Shown here: one piece after another, positions 1 through 10,443 of the stretch
How the letters are laid out: each line of letters begins with the position of its first letter
Position numbering within the stretch: the stretch's first letter is position 1
NCBI RefSeq assembly: GCF_003641185.1
Contig: NZ_CP032757.1
Coordinates: 3,162,001 to 3,226,000 of the forward strand
Reading direction: 5' to 3'
From: Lactiplantibacillus pentosus
Lineage (GTDB): Bacteria; Bacillota; Bacilli; Lactobacillales; Lactobacillaceae
Length of the DNA: 64,000 bases
Translations under genes and position numbers: made by a program
Notes under the pieces: generated by a model
The model's input: only the letters and a program-made list of their open reading frames with translations
Told to the model about the DNA's origin: nothing
The model's database searches: none

Positions 1-1096
1 TGATTCCCATTACACCTGTAATACCAGCTGATAAAGCAACTTGCTTTTCGTGCTCGTTCTTTGTATAGAATGCAACTGCTAGTGTCGCAGCTCCTACAGC
101 AATATTGGCAGCTAACATTCCCGGTAGAATAAAAGCATCATAACCAACCGATGCAATTGCGGCAATACACAATGGGAATAAAGCTTGATTAGTCCCAGTC
201 ATAACTAGCAGTGGCGTTAGTGCCCCAATCAAACCAACGGAAAGCCAGCCTAACTTTAAGTTTACAAAATTCAACCCAGTGGCGATTACGGTACCTATTT
301 CGTACCCTAATGGTCCTAACCACAGTAAAGTTACAGGAACGACAATAATCATTGTCAATAACGGTTTCGTGAAAAATTTAATACTTTTAGGTGTGACCCT
401 ATCCAATCCAGTATCAATCAACTTCATAAATAGTACACCGAGCAAAATCGGAATAACGCTAGTATTGTATTGAATTTGAGGAATCATTAGTCCTAAAAAA
501 TCGAGGCCTTTTGCGCTATCAATCGTTTTATACAATAGGGTTGCTCCTAGAAAAGCCCCCATCATCGCACTAACATTTAATTTTTTAGCTGCACTGTAGC
601 CAAGATATACAGGTAAAAAGTAATATCCAGCCTGATAAATTGCATACAAGACCGTATAAGTACCACTCTTAGTGCTCAACCCAAAGAAACTAACGCCAAT
701 ATTCAAAACAGCCGAGACCAATCCAGCAGCAACTAATACACCTAAAATCGGCACAAAGGTTCCACTAATAAAGTCTACAATCGTTTGTCCCACAGACTTC
801 AAAGATACATCTTTTTTATGAGTAGTAGCCGTACTATCCGTTTGGACATCACCAGACAGTTTAATAAATTCATTGTAAACATTAGCAACATCAGTTCCAA
901 TTACAATTTGATACTGATTTCCATGCATCACAGTTCCAGCCACACCACTAAGCTTAGATATCGCTTCGTCATTAATTTTATTATCATCCGCTACTTGCAA
1001 CCTCAATCGGGTCGCACAATGGTTAATATTTGTAACATTCTCTTTACCACCGATGTTTTTGAGTATGTCGGCAGCAATCACTTCATATTGTGCCAT
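1..1096 (-). CDS. PTS beta-glucoside-type EIIBC, 3' end outside window
   Basis: Sugar-specific permease of the glucose/beta-glucoside PTS superfamily; imports and phosphorylates a beta-glucoside. Read on the minus strand it starts ATG at 1096 behind GGGGGTAAG and stays open to the window edge (365 codons). An EIIB domain covers about residues 1-85 with the phosphorylated cysteine in NHCATRLRL (Cys27). An EIIC membrane domain follows from about residue 110, with several hydrophobic helices and the segment NVSAMMGAFLGATLLY. The gene starts 6 bp after the stop of the phospho-beta-glucosidase gene, so the two are co-transcribed. An EIIA domain, if present, lies beyond the window. Substrate assignment rests on the neighbour. 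Confidence 0.93.
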   Translation of the reverse strand, partial: MAQYEVIAADILKNIGGKENVTNINHCATRLRLQVADDNKINDEAISKLSGVAGTVMHGNQYQIVIGTDVANVYNEFIKLSGDVQTDSTATTHKKDVSLKSVGQTIVDFISGTFVPILGVLVAAGLVSAVLNIGVSFFGLSTKSGTYTVLYAIYQAGYYFLPVYLGYSAAKKLNVSAMMGAFLGATLLYKTIDSAKGLDFLGLMIPQIQYNTSVIPILLGVLFMKLIDTGLDRVTPKSIKFFTKPLLTMIIVVPVTLLWLGPLGYEIGTVIATGLNFVNLKLGWLSVGLIGALTPLLVMTGTNQALFPLCIAAIASVGYDAFILPGMLAANIAVGAATLAVAFYTKNEHEKQVALSAGITGVMGI

Positions 1097-1102
1097 TGGA
1101 AC

Positions 1103-2536
1103 TTACCCCCAATTTTGCCCATTTGATTTAACAAGCTGCGAGTACCAATAATAAGAATCTTTTGGAATACGCTTAAAATCAAGCTTTTCATCATCCGTTG
1201 TATTGATGTAAACAACACCATAGCGTTTTGACATACCATTACCAGTACTCAACAAATCCGTGAATGACCAAGGATTATACCCAAACACTTGGCAACCATC
1301 TTGAATTGCTAAGCCAATCTGGTAAATTTGATCCCGCATAAAATCAATTCGTTGTGGGTCATGAACTTTTCCATCTTCACTAACTTGTTCATGTTCGCCA
1401 AATCCATTTTCGGTAATAACCATTGGGAGTTGATAATGATCCCACACATACCGCAGCATATATCTCATAGCCACTGGATCAATTTCCCAATCCCAGTCGG
1501 TCGTTTTTACATGTGGATTGGCAACTAATTGATACATACCTGGTACTTTTGGAAACTTTAAATTTCCTTTTTTACCAGATTTATTTAGCTCATACGCCTG
1601 TTCCTCTTCTTCAGGTGCACAATACTTGGCAGTGTTTGAACGGTAGCAATTCAAACCGAAGAAGTCGATTTTTGCTTTTGCAATTAATTCCATATCTCCA
1701 GGTCGAATATCAGGATCAATGTTATTTTCTTTCCAATAACTCTTAATAAAGCCGTTATATTCTCGATGGGCGTACAAATCATCCCAGACTTTTTCAGTCA
1801 TTTCTTCTGCATTCATCGCCGCAATTTGATCTTTAGGATCACTAGAATCAGGATAGATTGGTACATAGCCAGGAACAGGTCCAATTTTTCCACCAGGTAC
1901 CAATTCATGACAAGCAATAACAGCCTTTGCATGACAAAGATTAATGATATGGTTAACCTTCCACTTATCTTCGAACCAAGTGTCTGGATGTTTATCAATC
2001 CCTAACCAATCGCCGTAACATATTTGCATGTTTTGTTCATTGATAGATAGCCAGTACTTAACACGATCACCAAATGCTTTATAGATTGTTCGAACGTACT
2101 TGTCAAATTCATCAATGATGCCTCGGCCGTACCATCCATCATATTGTTTATCAATCCAGACGGGCATGTCATAATGATAGACAGTCACAATGGGCGTAAT
2201 ACCATGCTGAATAAGCTCATTAATTAGATTGTTGTAGAAATCAATTCCTTTTTGGTTCACTTTGCCACTGTTATCCGGATAAATACGTGACCATGCGATT
2301 GAAAAACGATAGGATGTTAGCCCTGCGTCAGCCATCAGCTTCACATCTTCCTTGTAATGATGATAATGGTCGGATGCAAATGTGTCATCCGCATATGGCT
2401 TCTTTGTCCGTGTGTTCAGATCCATCAAAGAGAGTGTTTTGCCATCTTCTTCAACAGCTCCTTCAACTTGCCAAGATGAACTAGAACCACCCCACAAGAA
2501 ATTATCTGGAAATTTTGGATTATGATTGTAATGCAT
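1103..2536 (-). CDS. 6-phospho-beta-glucosidase (GH1)
   Basis: Cytoplasmic hydrolase splitting the phosphorylated beta-glucoside delivered by the adjacent PTS permease. The 477-residue length fits GH1. The acid/base glutamate sits in LSINEQ (Glu167) and the nucleophile in ITENGFG (Glu376); the residue after the acid/base is Gln instead of the usual Pro. I place the start at ATG 2536, because GGAAGGTAAGG lies just upstream; an in-frame ATG at 2557 overlaps that ribosome binding site and would add seven residues. The gene is first of the bgl unit, with a cre-like site upstream and an RpiR regulator before it. The exact sugar is not resolvable. Confidence 0.94.
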   Translation of the reverse strand: MHYNHNPKFPDNFLWGGSSSSWQVEGAVEEDGKTLSLMDLNTRTKKPYADDTFASDHYHHYKEDVKLMADAGLTSYRFSIAWSRIYPDNSGKVNQKGIDFYNNLINELIQHGITPIVTVYHYDMPVWIDKQYDGWYGRGIIDEFDKYVRTIYKAFGDRVKYWLSINEQNMQICYGDWLGIDKHPDTWFEDKWKVNHIINLCHAKAVIACHELVPGGKIGPVPGYVPIYPDSSDPKDQIAAMNAEEMTEKVWDDLYAHREYNGFIKSYWKENNIDPDIRPGDMELIAKAKIDFFGLNCYRSNTAKYCAPEEEEQAYELNKSGKKGNLKFPKVPGMYQLVANPHVKTTDWDWEIDPVAMRYMLRYVWDHYQLPMVITENGFGEHEQVSEDGKVHDPQRIDFMRDQIYQIGLAIQDGCQVFGYNPWSFTDLLSTGNGMSKRYGVVYINTTDDEKLDFKRIPKDSYYWYSQLVKSNGQNWG

Positions 2537-2584
2537 TATTAGCACCTTACCTTCCATGACTTATTTGCTTACAAGTACAGGATA

Positions 2585-2598
2585 GCAAAGCGCTTACA
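2585..2598 (-). promoter_or_regulatory. cre-like catabolite repression site
   Basis: The minus strand reads TGTAAGCGCTTTGC, which fits the cre consensus TGWAARCGYTWNCW except at the last two positions. It lies about 50 bp upstream of the phospho-beta-glucosidase start, the expected place for CcpA control of a PTS sugar operon. Confidence 0.65.
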
Positions 2599-2653
2599 TT
2601 TAAGCGCAACAGCTTTTGCACCCAATCAGCCTATAGGGTTCATTTGTTGCCCC

Positions 2654-3406
2654 CTATAGATGATTCTGAATAATATCTAAGAAATAATGCAAGCCATACG
2701 ATCGATATATTTCTGGATTTTTTGAATAGTCCAGATGGCTCATATAATAAACATGTGAATAATCCTTCTCATAATCAAATATACGGTTAGCCGTAATTAA
2801 ATCCAGTATACAAGTAAGACGCGCTATTACTGAATCGATCGTTCGAGCAAACATACCGGATACCGATAATGTGAGCACGTAATCCTTATGACTAATTTGA
2901 TTAAGAATTGTGTTATATTCTGAAAAATCTGTAATGACATATGAGATATAACCTTTGCTTGCTAAATTAACCTGAAAGTCGCGAGCAGAAGAAATACTAG
3001 GTTCTGAAGTGAAAATATAAACATTTTCTGCTCGCCTAATCCGTTCACAAATTACATCTACCTCATGGGTATCCATTCGTTCATCTAATTCGTTAGCAAT
3101 ATTAATTAAACTATTCGTAAGCATTTCACGATACTTCTTATCTGAGACCTGCTCGACAGGATGATGGTACTGCTTAATTAATTTTTTTAAGACAGCAAAG
3201 TTTTCAAATCCAATTTGCTTTGCAAAACGGCGAATTGTCGACCGTGAAACATTGCATTCAGCTGCGATATCATAGATGCTAACTTCCGAAATTGTCGCAA
3301 AATTTTTCAATAAATAAGCTGATAATATAAAGTTCGTACTTTCTGGGTCTTTAGTGTCTAATTCATTACTTAGCTTGTATAAAATATTATATAAAGTGTT
3401 ATCCAT
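2654..3406 (-). CDS. RpiR-family transcriptional regulator
   Basis: Sugar-responsive regulator of 250 residues. The N-terminal helix-turn-helix of about 75 residues contains VSRSTIRRFAKQIGF as recognition region. A C-terminal SIS sugar-phosphate binding domain spans about 95-240 (VYIFTSEPSISSARDF, then VLTLSVSGMF). The start at 3406 follows GTAGGA. It sits directly upstream of, and in the same direction as, the bgl genes, so it probably controls their response to phosphosugar. It is somewhat shorter than typical RpiR proteins (about 280 residues), mainly in the SIS domain. Confidence 0.88.
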   Translation of the reverse strand: MDNTLYNILYKLSNELDTKDPESTNFILSAYLLKNFATISEVSIYDIAAECNVSRSTIRRFAKQIGFENFAVLKKLIKQYHHPVEQVSDKKYREMLTNSLINIANELDERMDTHEVDVICERIRRAENVYIFTSEPSISSARDFQVNLASKGYISYVITDFSEYNTILNQISHKDYVLTLSVSGMFARTIDSVIARLTCILDLITANRIFDYEKDYSHVYYMSHLDYSKNPEIYRSYGLHYFLDIIQNHL

Positions 3407-3547
3407 TGATCCTACTCCATTTTTTAAAGGTTTGTGCTTTATTATACAGACCCCCTCATTTAAAGTTAAATAATATAAAAATTCATTTCGGCCATTGCAT
3501 CAACTATTTGCCCCACTAAAGCCACTTTTCAGCGAGTATCGGCAACA

Positions 3548-3600
3548 CAAAAAAATTCGCCCGCTTAGACCTAATCAAAATCCAATCGAGCGAATCCGCA
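3548..3600 (-). terminator. Intrinsic terminator of the MarR gene
   Basis: On the minus strand ATTCGCTCG pairs with CGGGCGAAT (one G-U) and is followed by TTTTTTT. It lies about 80 bp beyond the MarR stop codon. Confidence 0.7.
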
Positions 3601-3677
3601 ATACTTTTCACCATTATTATCCAATGATATCAATCCGACTGTTCCCGCACATCGAGGACAACTAGTACACCAACCCG

Positions 3678-4091
3678 CTAATCTGGTATTTTGATTTTGG
3701 CCACTAGTTGTCGCAATTCTTGTCGTTCATCCGTCGATAAGTTGGCTAACATTTCTTCGTGGACTTGCTGGCGGGTTTCTTTAAACCTCTCAGTGAGCTT
3801 ACGGCCTTCATCAGTGACGAAAATCTTCTTGTTTCGCGAGTTATCACTCGGTATTTGCCGTGTAATCAACCCCTGCTTTTCCATATTTTTTAACATCACC
3901 GATACGGTTGCGGCTTTTCGTCCAATCAGATCAACAATGTTTCGTTGAATAACGCCTGGATGGGCAACAATGAAAGCTAAGACCATCAATTGCTGTGTTG
4001 GGATAGGTTTGGCCATTTTCTCACGTACTAGTACCTCTTCACCACGGACGACTTGGTGAAATAATGCAATTGTTGCTTCAGTATCTACCAT
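3678..4091 (-). CDS. MarR-family transcriptional regulator
   Basis: Winged-helix repressor of 137 residues. The wHTH is visible as QRNIVDLIGRKAATVSVMLK followed by a wing around IPSDNSRNKKIFVTDEGRKL. I choose ATG 4091 (MVDTEAT), because GGAGTG is 7 nt upstream; the in-frame ATG at 4106 overlaps that site. It is divergent from an SGNH esterase gene, and the shared 130-bp region holds palindromic candidate operators, so it probably represses both itself and the esterase. The inducer is unknown. Confidence 0.88.
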   Translation of the reverse strand: MVDTEATIALFHQVVRGEEVLVREKMAKPIPTQQLMVLAFIVAHPGVIQRNIVDLIGRKAATVSVMLKNMEKQGLITRQIPSDNSRNKKIFVTDEGRKLTERFKETRQQVHEEMLANLSTDERQELRQLVAKIKIPD

Positions 4092-4145
4092 ATTCTCACA
4101 CTCCATGGTTCAAGTATACCAAATAAAATTAGCCATCAAAACTGT

Positions 4146-4197
4146 TTGACTAACTAACTATTTAGAGTTAGTATTGCAAACAGTTAGTTTAACTAAC
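4146..4197 (+). promoter_or_regulatory. Promoter of the SGNH gene with MarR-type operators
   Basis: TTGACT (4146-4151), a 17-bp spacer and TAGTAT (4169-4174) form a plus-strand promoter. Two dyads overlap it: ACTAAC/GTTAGT at 4153-4172 between the boxes, and GTTAGTTTAACTAAC at 4183-4197 just downstream. The position suits repression by the divergent MarR protein; that binding is inferred. Confidence 0.7.
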
Positions 4198-4221
4198 GTT
4201 ATTTAGAAATGAGGTTTTATC

Positions 4222-4896
4222 ATGATTAATGAATCAATCCAGTTAACCAATCTCGATCCACGCATCGTTAAGTTTCAACAAACCATTCTAAACAAATATG
4301 CTACCGCCAATCAAACCGCACTCAAAGGGCAGATTGTCATCACTGGCTCATCGACCGTTGAAATTTTTCCAATTGAAGCGCTACAAACAAAATTACAGCT
4401 CAAACATAAAATCTATAATCGTGGCATTCGCGCAATGACCACTGCCGACGAACTTGCACATATGGATACCCTGATTTTTGAGCTCCAACCTAGTATCTTG
4501 TTTCTACAAATCGGTGCCAATGACATGAGCTTTAACCTACCAGAAGAAACCATGATGCATAATTATGATCAGATAATGACGCTAATTGCTAACAAGCTGC
4601 CGAATACACAAGTCTATATTATGGCCTATTACCCAATCAACACCGTCGCCGACTTTAACCCCACTGATGATCCCCATCCGAATGTTGCGCAACATCGGAC
4701 TAATGCGATGACAATGGCAGCCAATATCAAAGTCAAAGCGCTAGCTACAAAGCATCACTTCGATTTCATTGACTTAAACGCTGGGTTAACGGATACCGCG
4801 GGTAATTTAAAGAAAACACTCACTTTTGACGGTCTCCATCCACTTCCTGCTGGCTATGACATCATTTTTAATAATATGTTACCTTATTTGAAATAA
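4222..4896 (+). CDS. SGNH/GDSL-family esterase
   Basis: Cytoplasmic hydrolase of 224 residues with no signal peptide. SGNH blocks are in order: catalytic Ser in ITGSSTVE (block I, about residue 43), Gly in YNRGI (block II), Asn in IGANDMS (block III), and the Asp/His pair in FDGLHPLPAGY near the C-terminus (block V). The family includes acyl esterases and lipases; substrate is not predictable. GAGG precedes the ATG by about 8 nt. Divergent from a MarR gene and followed by a terminator, so it is a single-gene unit likely induced by the MarR ligand. Confidence 0.87.
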   Translation: MINESIQLTNLDPRIVKFQQTILNKYATANQTALKGQIVITGSSTVEIFPIEALQTKLQLKHKIYNRGIRAMTTADELAHMDTLIFELQPSILFLQIGANDMSFNLPEETMMHNYDQIMTLIANKLPNTQVYIMAYYPINTVADFNPTDDPHPNVAQHRTNAMTMAANIKVKALATKHHFDFIDLNAGLTDTAGNLKKTLTFDGLHPLPAGYDIIFNNMLPYLK

Positions 4897-4929
4897 CCAT
4901 CACTCGCCCAATAATACGAACTAGCATCC

Positions 4930-4977
4930 AAAAAAATCGCCTCACCAGAATTACAAATTCTAGCGAAGCGATTTTTT
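4930..4977. terminator. Bidirectional terminator
   Basis: AAAAAATCGC pairs with GCGATTTTTT, with an inner AGAATT/AATTCT pairing. Both flanks carry A/T runs, so it can serve both the SGNH gene (+) and dacA (-). Confidence 0.75.
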
Positions 4978-5049
4978 AATAAGTCATTCAATTAACGTTA
5001 ATTGTCAAAATCAAATCGGACTTTACGATAATTTCAGTCACGTAACGCG

Positions 5050-6384
5050 CTAGTTAAACCAGCTACGAACGCCACGCCACATCCGAACAAAGATGTTTGC
5101 TTTGTCGATGGACTTCTTAGGGGTGACGTTGACGGTCATCGTCTTGCTAGTCGTCCCATCGACCACTTGAATGGTCTTCTTGTTGAGGCTCAACTTAGCC
5201 GTCCCGACCGTCTTGCCGTTTTTGACCGGTGCTTGTAGCTTGCCAGACGTCGTTGCTGACTTCTTCAAGCTGACTTTCCCAGTAACTGAACTGGCATCAG
5301 AACCAGTTGGCAAGTAGACTTTTGTGGCCTTACTGTTTGAGACCAGCTTCGAAGTCAATGCCTTCCCATCTTGAACGTCAACCGACTTGGTGCCATTGAT
5401 CGTCCCGTTCTTGTTGATGGTCGTGGTCGTGAAGTTATGGTAGACATACGACATGATTTCGGCCGTTTGCGTAAACCGTTCCGTCCCACTGTCATTGGCG
5501 GCACCAGCATGCATGACGACGGTAATGATCCGGTTACCATTACTGAATTTGACCGTACCAGTGAAGGCATTCCCAGCCTTAGTGGAAGTCCCGGTCTTCA
5601 ACCCGTCAACAGGCAATGCAGAATAGTGCTTAACTAAGCCCTTCAGCATGTAGTTCCGGTTATCCATCTTCGTGGCGGAACTCGTACCCTTTTCAAACCA
5701 GGCATGGGCGATGCTAGAAGTCTTCAGGACTTCAGGATAAGTGGATAATAATTTTTGCGCAACAGTGGCAACATCTTGCGCTGACATTTCGTTTTCAGTG
5801 CTACCAGAGACGTTGCTGTAACCGATCGTACTCCCAACTTCCTTGTTGGTCAGCCCGCTGGCGTTAATAATCATTGCATCCGTGATGCCCCACGATTTAG
5901 CCGTCTTCCGCATCAAACTAACGAATTTGTGCGGACTACCGGCGACCGCGTCACCTAAAGCCGTAACGGCGGCGTTAGCGGAATAGATTTCAGTTGCATT
6001 GTACAATTGCCGTACGGAATAAGTCTTGGTTGATAATAATGGCACGTTCGCATATTCCGTATTCTGACTCATCTTAGCGACAGCCTTGCTGACACTGATT
6101 TTTTGATTCCACGATAACTTGCCTTCGTGGATGGCCTTAAGAATGAGGTACGTACTCAACATCTTAGTCATTGAGGCAATCGCCATTGGCTTCGTACTAT
6201 TCTTGTCGTACAGAATCTGACCAGTCGACGCGTCCACGGCAATAGCCGCTTTCGCTGAAATCGATGGTGTGCTGGCGGCTTGGGCCTGTAAATCAGCACC
6301 TGCAATGCCTAAACCAGCCGTACTAAACGTGACCGCCGCAACGAGGGCAATCACAACTTTCTTTAACTTTCCCGCAAATCTCAT
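5050..6384 (-). CDS. dacA: Serine-type D-Ala-D-Ala carboxypeptidase (PBP5-like, S11)
   Basis: Trims the terminal D-alanine from peptidoglycan stem peptides outside the cell. Of 444 residues, 1-37 form a signal peptide (KLKKVVIALVAAV then AQA cleavage region). The penicillin-binding motifs are SMTK (Ser71-Lys74), SAN (Ser135-Asn137) and KTG (Lys263-Gly265) with usual spacing. A C-terminal domain of beta character follows, and the last residues (IFVRMWRGVRSWF) form an amphipathic membrane anchor. It lies downstream of a VanRS-like two-component pair in the same direction, suggesting wall-stress control. Length matches PBP5/DacA. Confidence 0.93.
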   Translation of the reverse strand: MRFAGKLKKVVIALVAAVTFSTAGLGIAGADLQAQAASTPSISAKAAIAVDASTGQILYDKNSTKPMAIASMTKMLSTYLILKAIHEGKLSWNQKISVSKAVAKMSQNTEYANVPLLSTKTYSVRQLYNATEIYSANAAVTALGDAVAGSPHKFVSLMRKTAKSWGITDAMIINASGLTNKEVGSTIGYSNVSGSTENEMSAQDVATVAQKLLSTYPEVLKTSSIAHAWFEKGTSSATKMDNRNYMLKGLVKHYSALPVDGLKTGTSTKAGNAFTGTVKFSNGNRIITVVMHAGAANDSGTERFTQTAEIMSYVYHNFTTTTINKNGTINGTKSVDVQDGKALTSKLVSNSKATKVYLPTGSDASSVTGKVSLKKSATTSGKLQAPVKNGKTVGTAKLSLNKKTIQVVDGTTSKTMTVNVTPKKSIDKANIFVRMWRGVRSWFN

Positions 6385-6447
6385 TTCTCAATTATCCCTT
6401 TCCTGAATGCTATGTTTAGTTTAAATAATTATGTGCATGGAAACAAG

Positions 6448-7608
6448 CTAATTTATCATATTCGACTGTTTTTTTGTTAATGGGTGGTCATGCTTCACAG
6501 GAAGATGGATCACAAAGCTCGTCTGCTCATCATCACTTTGCGCATAAATGTAGCCGCCGTGATGGTCGACGATGCTCTGAGCGATGGCCAGCCCTAGTCC
6601 AGACCCGCCCGTCGCTTTGGAACGTGATTCTTCGACCCGATAGAATCGTTCAAACAGCCGACCAAGGGATTCAGCCGGAATCCGTTTGCCATCGTTGGTG
6701 ACGTGGATCACGACTTCATCATCGCGTTGCTCGGCCTGCAAGAAAATATTTTTGGCACCCGTCCCATATTTGAATGCGTTCGTAATCAGATTGCTGAACA
6801 CGCGGCCCAATTTTTCCGCATCCGCCTCTAAATAAATCGGTTGCGGCCCTGTCTCGACTTGAATCGTCAGATGCTTCTTATTGGCTTCCAATTCAAAACT
6901 CGCCGCTAATTGTTCCAGCATCGCCGTCAGGTTCAGCTTAGAAATCGCAAGCGGCGTCTCCGTTTGCCGTGACTTCGTATATTCAAACAAGTCCTCGACC
7001 AGTGATTTCATCTGAGTGGCCTTTAAATAAGCGATATGCGCGTATTTGACCAAGTCCTCGCTCGATTGGTACTGCTTATTCTCAATCAGCCCGAGATAGC
7101 CGATAATCGACGTCAGCGGCGTTCGAATATCGTGGCTGACATTCGTGATCAGCGCATCCTTGGACCGTTCGATCTCGCGTTCTTCATCCATCGAATGAAT
7201 TGCTGAATCAACTAACGCATTGACGCTTTCAACCACGCGTTGGGTATCACCAGTCAGATTAAAATCAATCCGGTGGTCAAAGTGCCCGGCAGCAATGTAA
7301 TGTAATTCGCTAATAATGTGGCGCAATTGCATTTGTTTATAGCGCCGAATCAGCCGCCAATACAGTACGAATCCGTCTGCCACCAGCATTAAGCCGATGA
7401 AGATATTCTCATAACTCCAGAGTTGGTAATTGTTCGGGCCAATTTTGATGGACCGTTTAATTTGGAAAATCCCACTTTGGAGGCCCGGATTATGCGCAAT
7501 CGTACTGTTGATGAGAACCACGATCGACAAGTTTAAAAGGAGTAGCAAAATAACCGTTACTACTCCTTCAAAAAACAGTTCACTTTTTTCGCGTCCCGTT
7601 AATTTCAC
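6448..7608 (-). CDS. Sensor histidine kinase (VanS-like)
   Basis: Membrane sensor of 386 residues. Two transmembrane segments at about 12-35 and 68-86 flank a short extracellular loop of about 33 residues. A HAMP-like linker follows, then the phosphoacceptor His159 in SHDIRTPLTSIIGYL, and an ATPase domain with N box around FSNLITNAFKYG and G box GGSGLGLAIA. It follows its response regulator by 14 bp and precedes dacA by 63 bp, so the three genes likely form one unit that monitors the cell wall. The signal is unknown; VanS similarity does not imply glycopeptide resistance here. Confidence 0.9.
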   Translation of the reverse strand: MKLTGREKSELFFEGVVTVILLLLLNLSIVVLINSTIAHNPGLQSGIFQIKRSIKIGPNNYQLWSYENIFIGLMLVADGFVLYWRLIRRYKQMQLRHIISELHYIAAGHFDHRIDFNLTGDTQRVVESVNALVDSAIHSMDEEREIERSKDALITNVSHDIRTPLTSIIGYLGLIENKQYQSSEDLVKYAHIAYLKATQMKSLVEDLFEYTKSRQTETPLAISKLNLTAMLEQLAASFELEANKKHLTIQVETGPQPIYLEADAEKLGRVFSNLITNAFKYGTGAKNIFLQAEQRDDEVVIHVTNDGKRIPAESLGRLFERFYRVEESRSKATGGSGLGLAIAQSIVDHHGGYIYAQSDDEQTSFVIHLPVKHDHPLTKKQSNMIN

Positions 7609-7622
7609 AAGTTAACCCTCAC

Positions 7623-8312
7623 TTAACGCGCTTCAATCTTATAACCAACGCCCCAAACGGTCTGAATCACTTTTTCACCGTTCGTCGCTTCTTCAATCTT
7701 ATCCCGTAAATGACTCACGTGCACCATCACAGTCTTGGCCGACACGATGCTCTCTTGTTGCCAAACACGTTCAAAAATATCATCCGCCGAAAAGACCCGG
7801 TTGGGGTGACTTGCCAATAGGTATAAAATACCGAATTCCAAGGCCGTTAATTGAATATCCTTACCAGTCAGCGTCTTAACTTCATGCGAATCCTTGTTGA
7901 TCGTCAACGGGCCAATATCCAACACATCTGGTTCAGTGGTCGTGACATTATTCTCAGAACGCCGTAAGAGTGACTTGACCCGGGCCATGATTTCCAGTGG
8001 GTTGAATGGCTTGGTGACATAGTCATCCGCCCCAGTAATCAGCCCTTGAATCTTATCCATGTCGCCAGTTTTGGCGGATAGGACAAGGATTGGCAATTGT
8101 GAATCCTTTCGAACTTCCTTGATGACTTCGATACCGTCCATTTCGGGCATCATGATATCCAAAATCATTAGGGCTATATCTGGGTTCGTATTTAACTTAG
8201 TCAGTGCTTCGCGGCCATTGTAGGCGCTAATTGGCTCATAGCCTTCATTTTTTATATAAATTTCTAATAGTTGTGCAATTTCTTTGTCGTCATCGACTAC
8301 TAAAATTTTCAT
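7623..8312 (-). CDS. OmpR/VanR-family response regulator
   Basis: Cognate regulator of the downstream kinase, 229 residues. Receiver domain 1-115 has the acidic pocket VVDDDK, phosphoacceptor Asp52 in LDIMMPEMDG, and Lys101 in YVTKPF. A winged-helix effector domain covers about 130-227 (LTALEFGILYLLASHPNRVF; VMVHVSHLRDKIEE; VWGVGYKIE). Start ATG at 8312 follows AAGGAGA. Probable targets include the downstream dacA; this is inferred from order only. Confidence 0.92.
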   Translation of the reverse strand: MKILVVDDDKEIAQLLEIYIKNEGYEPISAYNGREALTKLNTNPDIALMILDIMMPEMDGIEVIKEVRKDSQLPILVLSAKTGDMDKIQGLITGADDYVTKPFNPLEIMARVKSLLRRSENNVTTTEPDVLDIGPLTINKDSHEVKTLTGKDIQLTALEFGILYLLASHPNRVFSADDIFERVWQQESIVSAKTVMVHVSHLRDKIEEATNGEKVIQTVWGVGYKIEAR

Positions 8313-8779
8313 TATATTAGTCTCCTTAAATAATTCTGCTTTTATTTTACCAAAAAACCGGACTAACTTGGCACTTAACGGTTGATTTTAGGGAAAACGC
8401 AACTATTATGTGTCGCTGAGTTAACAACTTGGTGGCGTCGCTATGAATTCGCCATACTAGTCTTCATCGCGTTTCACTTTATTTACAGGTTCAACAACGC
8501 TGCCTGTTTCAATAGCGCTGTCACAGTAAGTGAGCCTGCGCTTACGTTGCTGATGACCCAAACACGTCAGACAACGTGGCAGGACGCCCCGAATTATTAG
8601 CCAATTAATAGGTCCATCATAGCGCAATCAGGCCGTTCAGCCTAATAAAAACGCGTGATGAGGCGATACAGTAAATAATAAGCAAGATTAAATAGCTGTA
8701 TTACGAGCTTAGTCAGTCATAATGAACTTGACAGCCCTTACCTAATTCATTTACAAATTTCTTGAAATCTCACCCAACC
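8313..8779. other. Intergenic region, no gene seen
   Basis: Upstream region of the response regulator gene. A 72-codon plus-strand frame at 8382-8600 has no ribosome binding site and no recognisable domain. I see no repeat or RNA family here. Confidence 0.5.
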
Positions 8780-8812
8780 AAAAAAAGAGATGCCCATCAC
8801 CTGGACATCCCC
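8780..8812 (-). terminator. guaB terminator
   Basis: On the minus strand GATGTCCA pairs with TGGGCATC (one G-U) and is followed by TCTTTTTTT, 10 bp past the guaB stop. Confidence 0.85.
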
Positions 8813-8821
8813 GAATTTGAT

Positions 8822-9979
<1,158 letters not shown>

Positions 9980-10010
9980 TTAGCTCCTTATGTTTTTATT
10001 TTTATCTGTA

Positions 10011-10039
10011 AAGGTAACAAAACATCCGCACAAATGCAA
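10011..10039 (-). promoter_or_regulatory. guaB promoter
   Basis: Minus strand: TTGCAT, 17-bp spacer, TACCTT, about 40 bp before the guaB ATG, with AAGGAG as ribosome binding site. No purine riboswitch fits in the short leader. Confidence 0.65.
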
Positions 10040-10275
10040 GGGGTTACGTTCATTTTCAGAAAGTTCTTATTTTTCATTAGTAAATTCGTAACCTGACCAG
10101 CCATCGTAACTAGTGCTGGGAACGGCTGGTTGGCACTGCCGCCAGCAGACACTGATATTAGACATGTTAAAGCGGCTCTCACCACAATATCATTCGACCA
10201 TGCCCACTAACTTTGAGCGTTACCGTTTCAAACTAATGACTTAGACTACCGCTCCCGATAACTACTAGCACCACT
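10040..10275. other. Intergenic region with GC-rich dyad
   Basis: No gene seen. ACCAGCC pairs with GGCTGGT around 10097-10131. The segment beginning AACTAGTGCT at 10108 resembles a minus-strand segment at 28671-28706, so a dispersed intergenic repeat is possible. Confidence 0.35.
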
Positions 10276-10318
10276 AAAAAACGCCCTCAAATCAATTGTA
10301 AGTCTGACTTGAGGACGT
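10276..10318 (-). terminator. Terminator after the parAB-ychF-DUF1129 series
   Basis: Minus strand ACGTCCTCAA pairs with TTGAGGGCGT and is followed by TTTTTTA. It lies about 125 bp after the DUF1129 stop and would end the rsmG-to-DUF1129 transcript. Confidence 0.8.
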
Positions 10319-10443
10319 TCATTTTTAATTTGGGTTGTCACTATTAAGACTACCGAGTGCATTCAGCGCCCAGTTAAGCTAATTGACTGGCTGCCCGCGT
10401 TTGAATTCAGGCGCGATCCACACCAGTCCAATCAGCCGTAACC

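Noticed and set aside
785..1126. 113-codon plus-strand ORF over the PTS gene
   Set aside because: Antisense shadow of the EIIB domain, which has the clear NHCATRLRL motif on the other strand.
8382..8600. 72-codon plus-strand ORF
   Set aside because: No ribosome binding site, no domain, lies in the upstream region of a response regulator gene.
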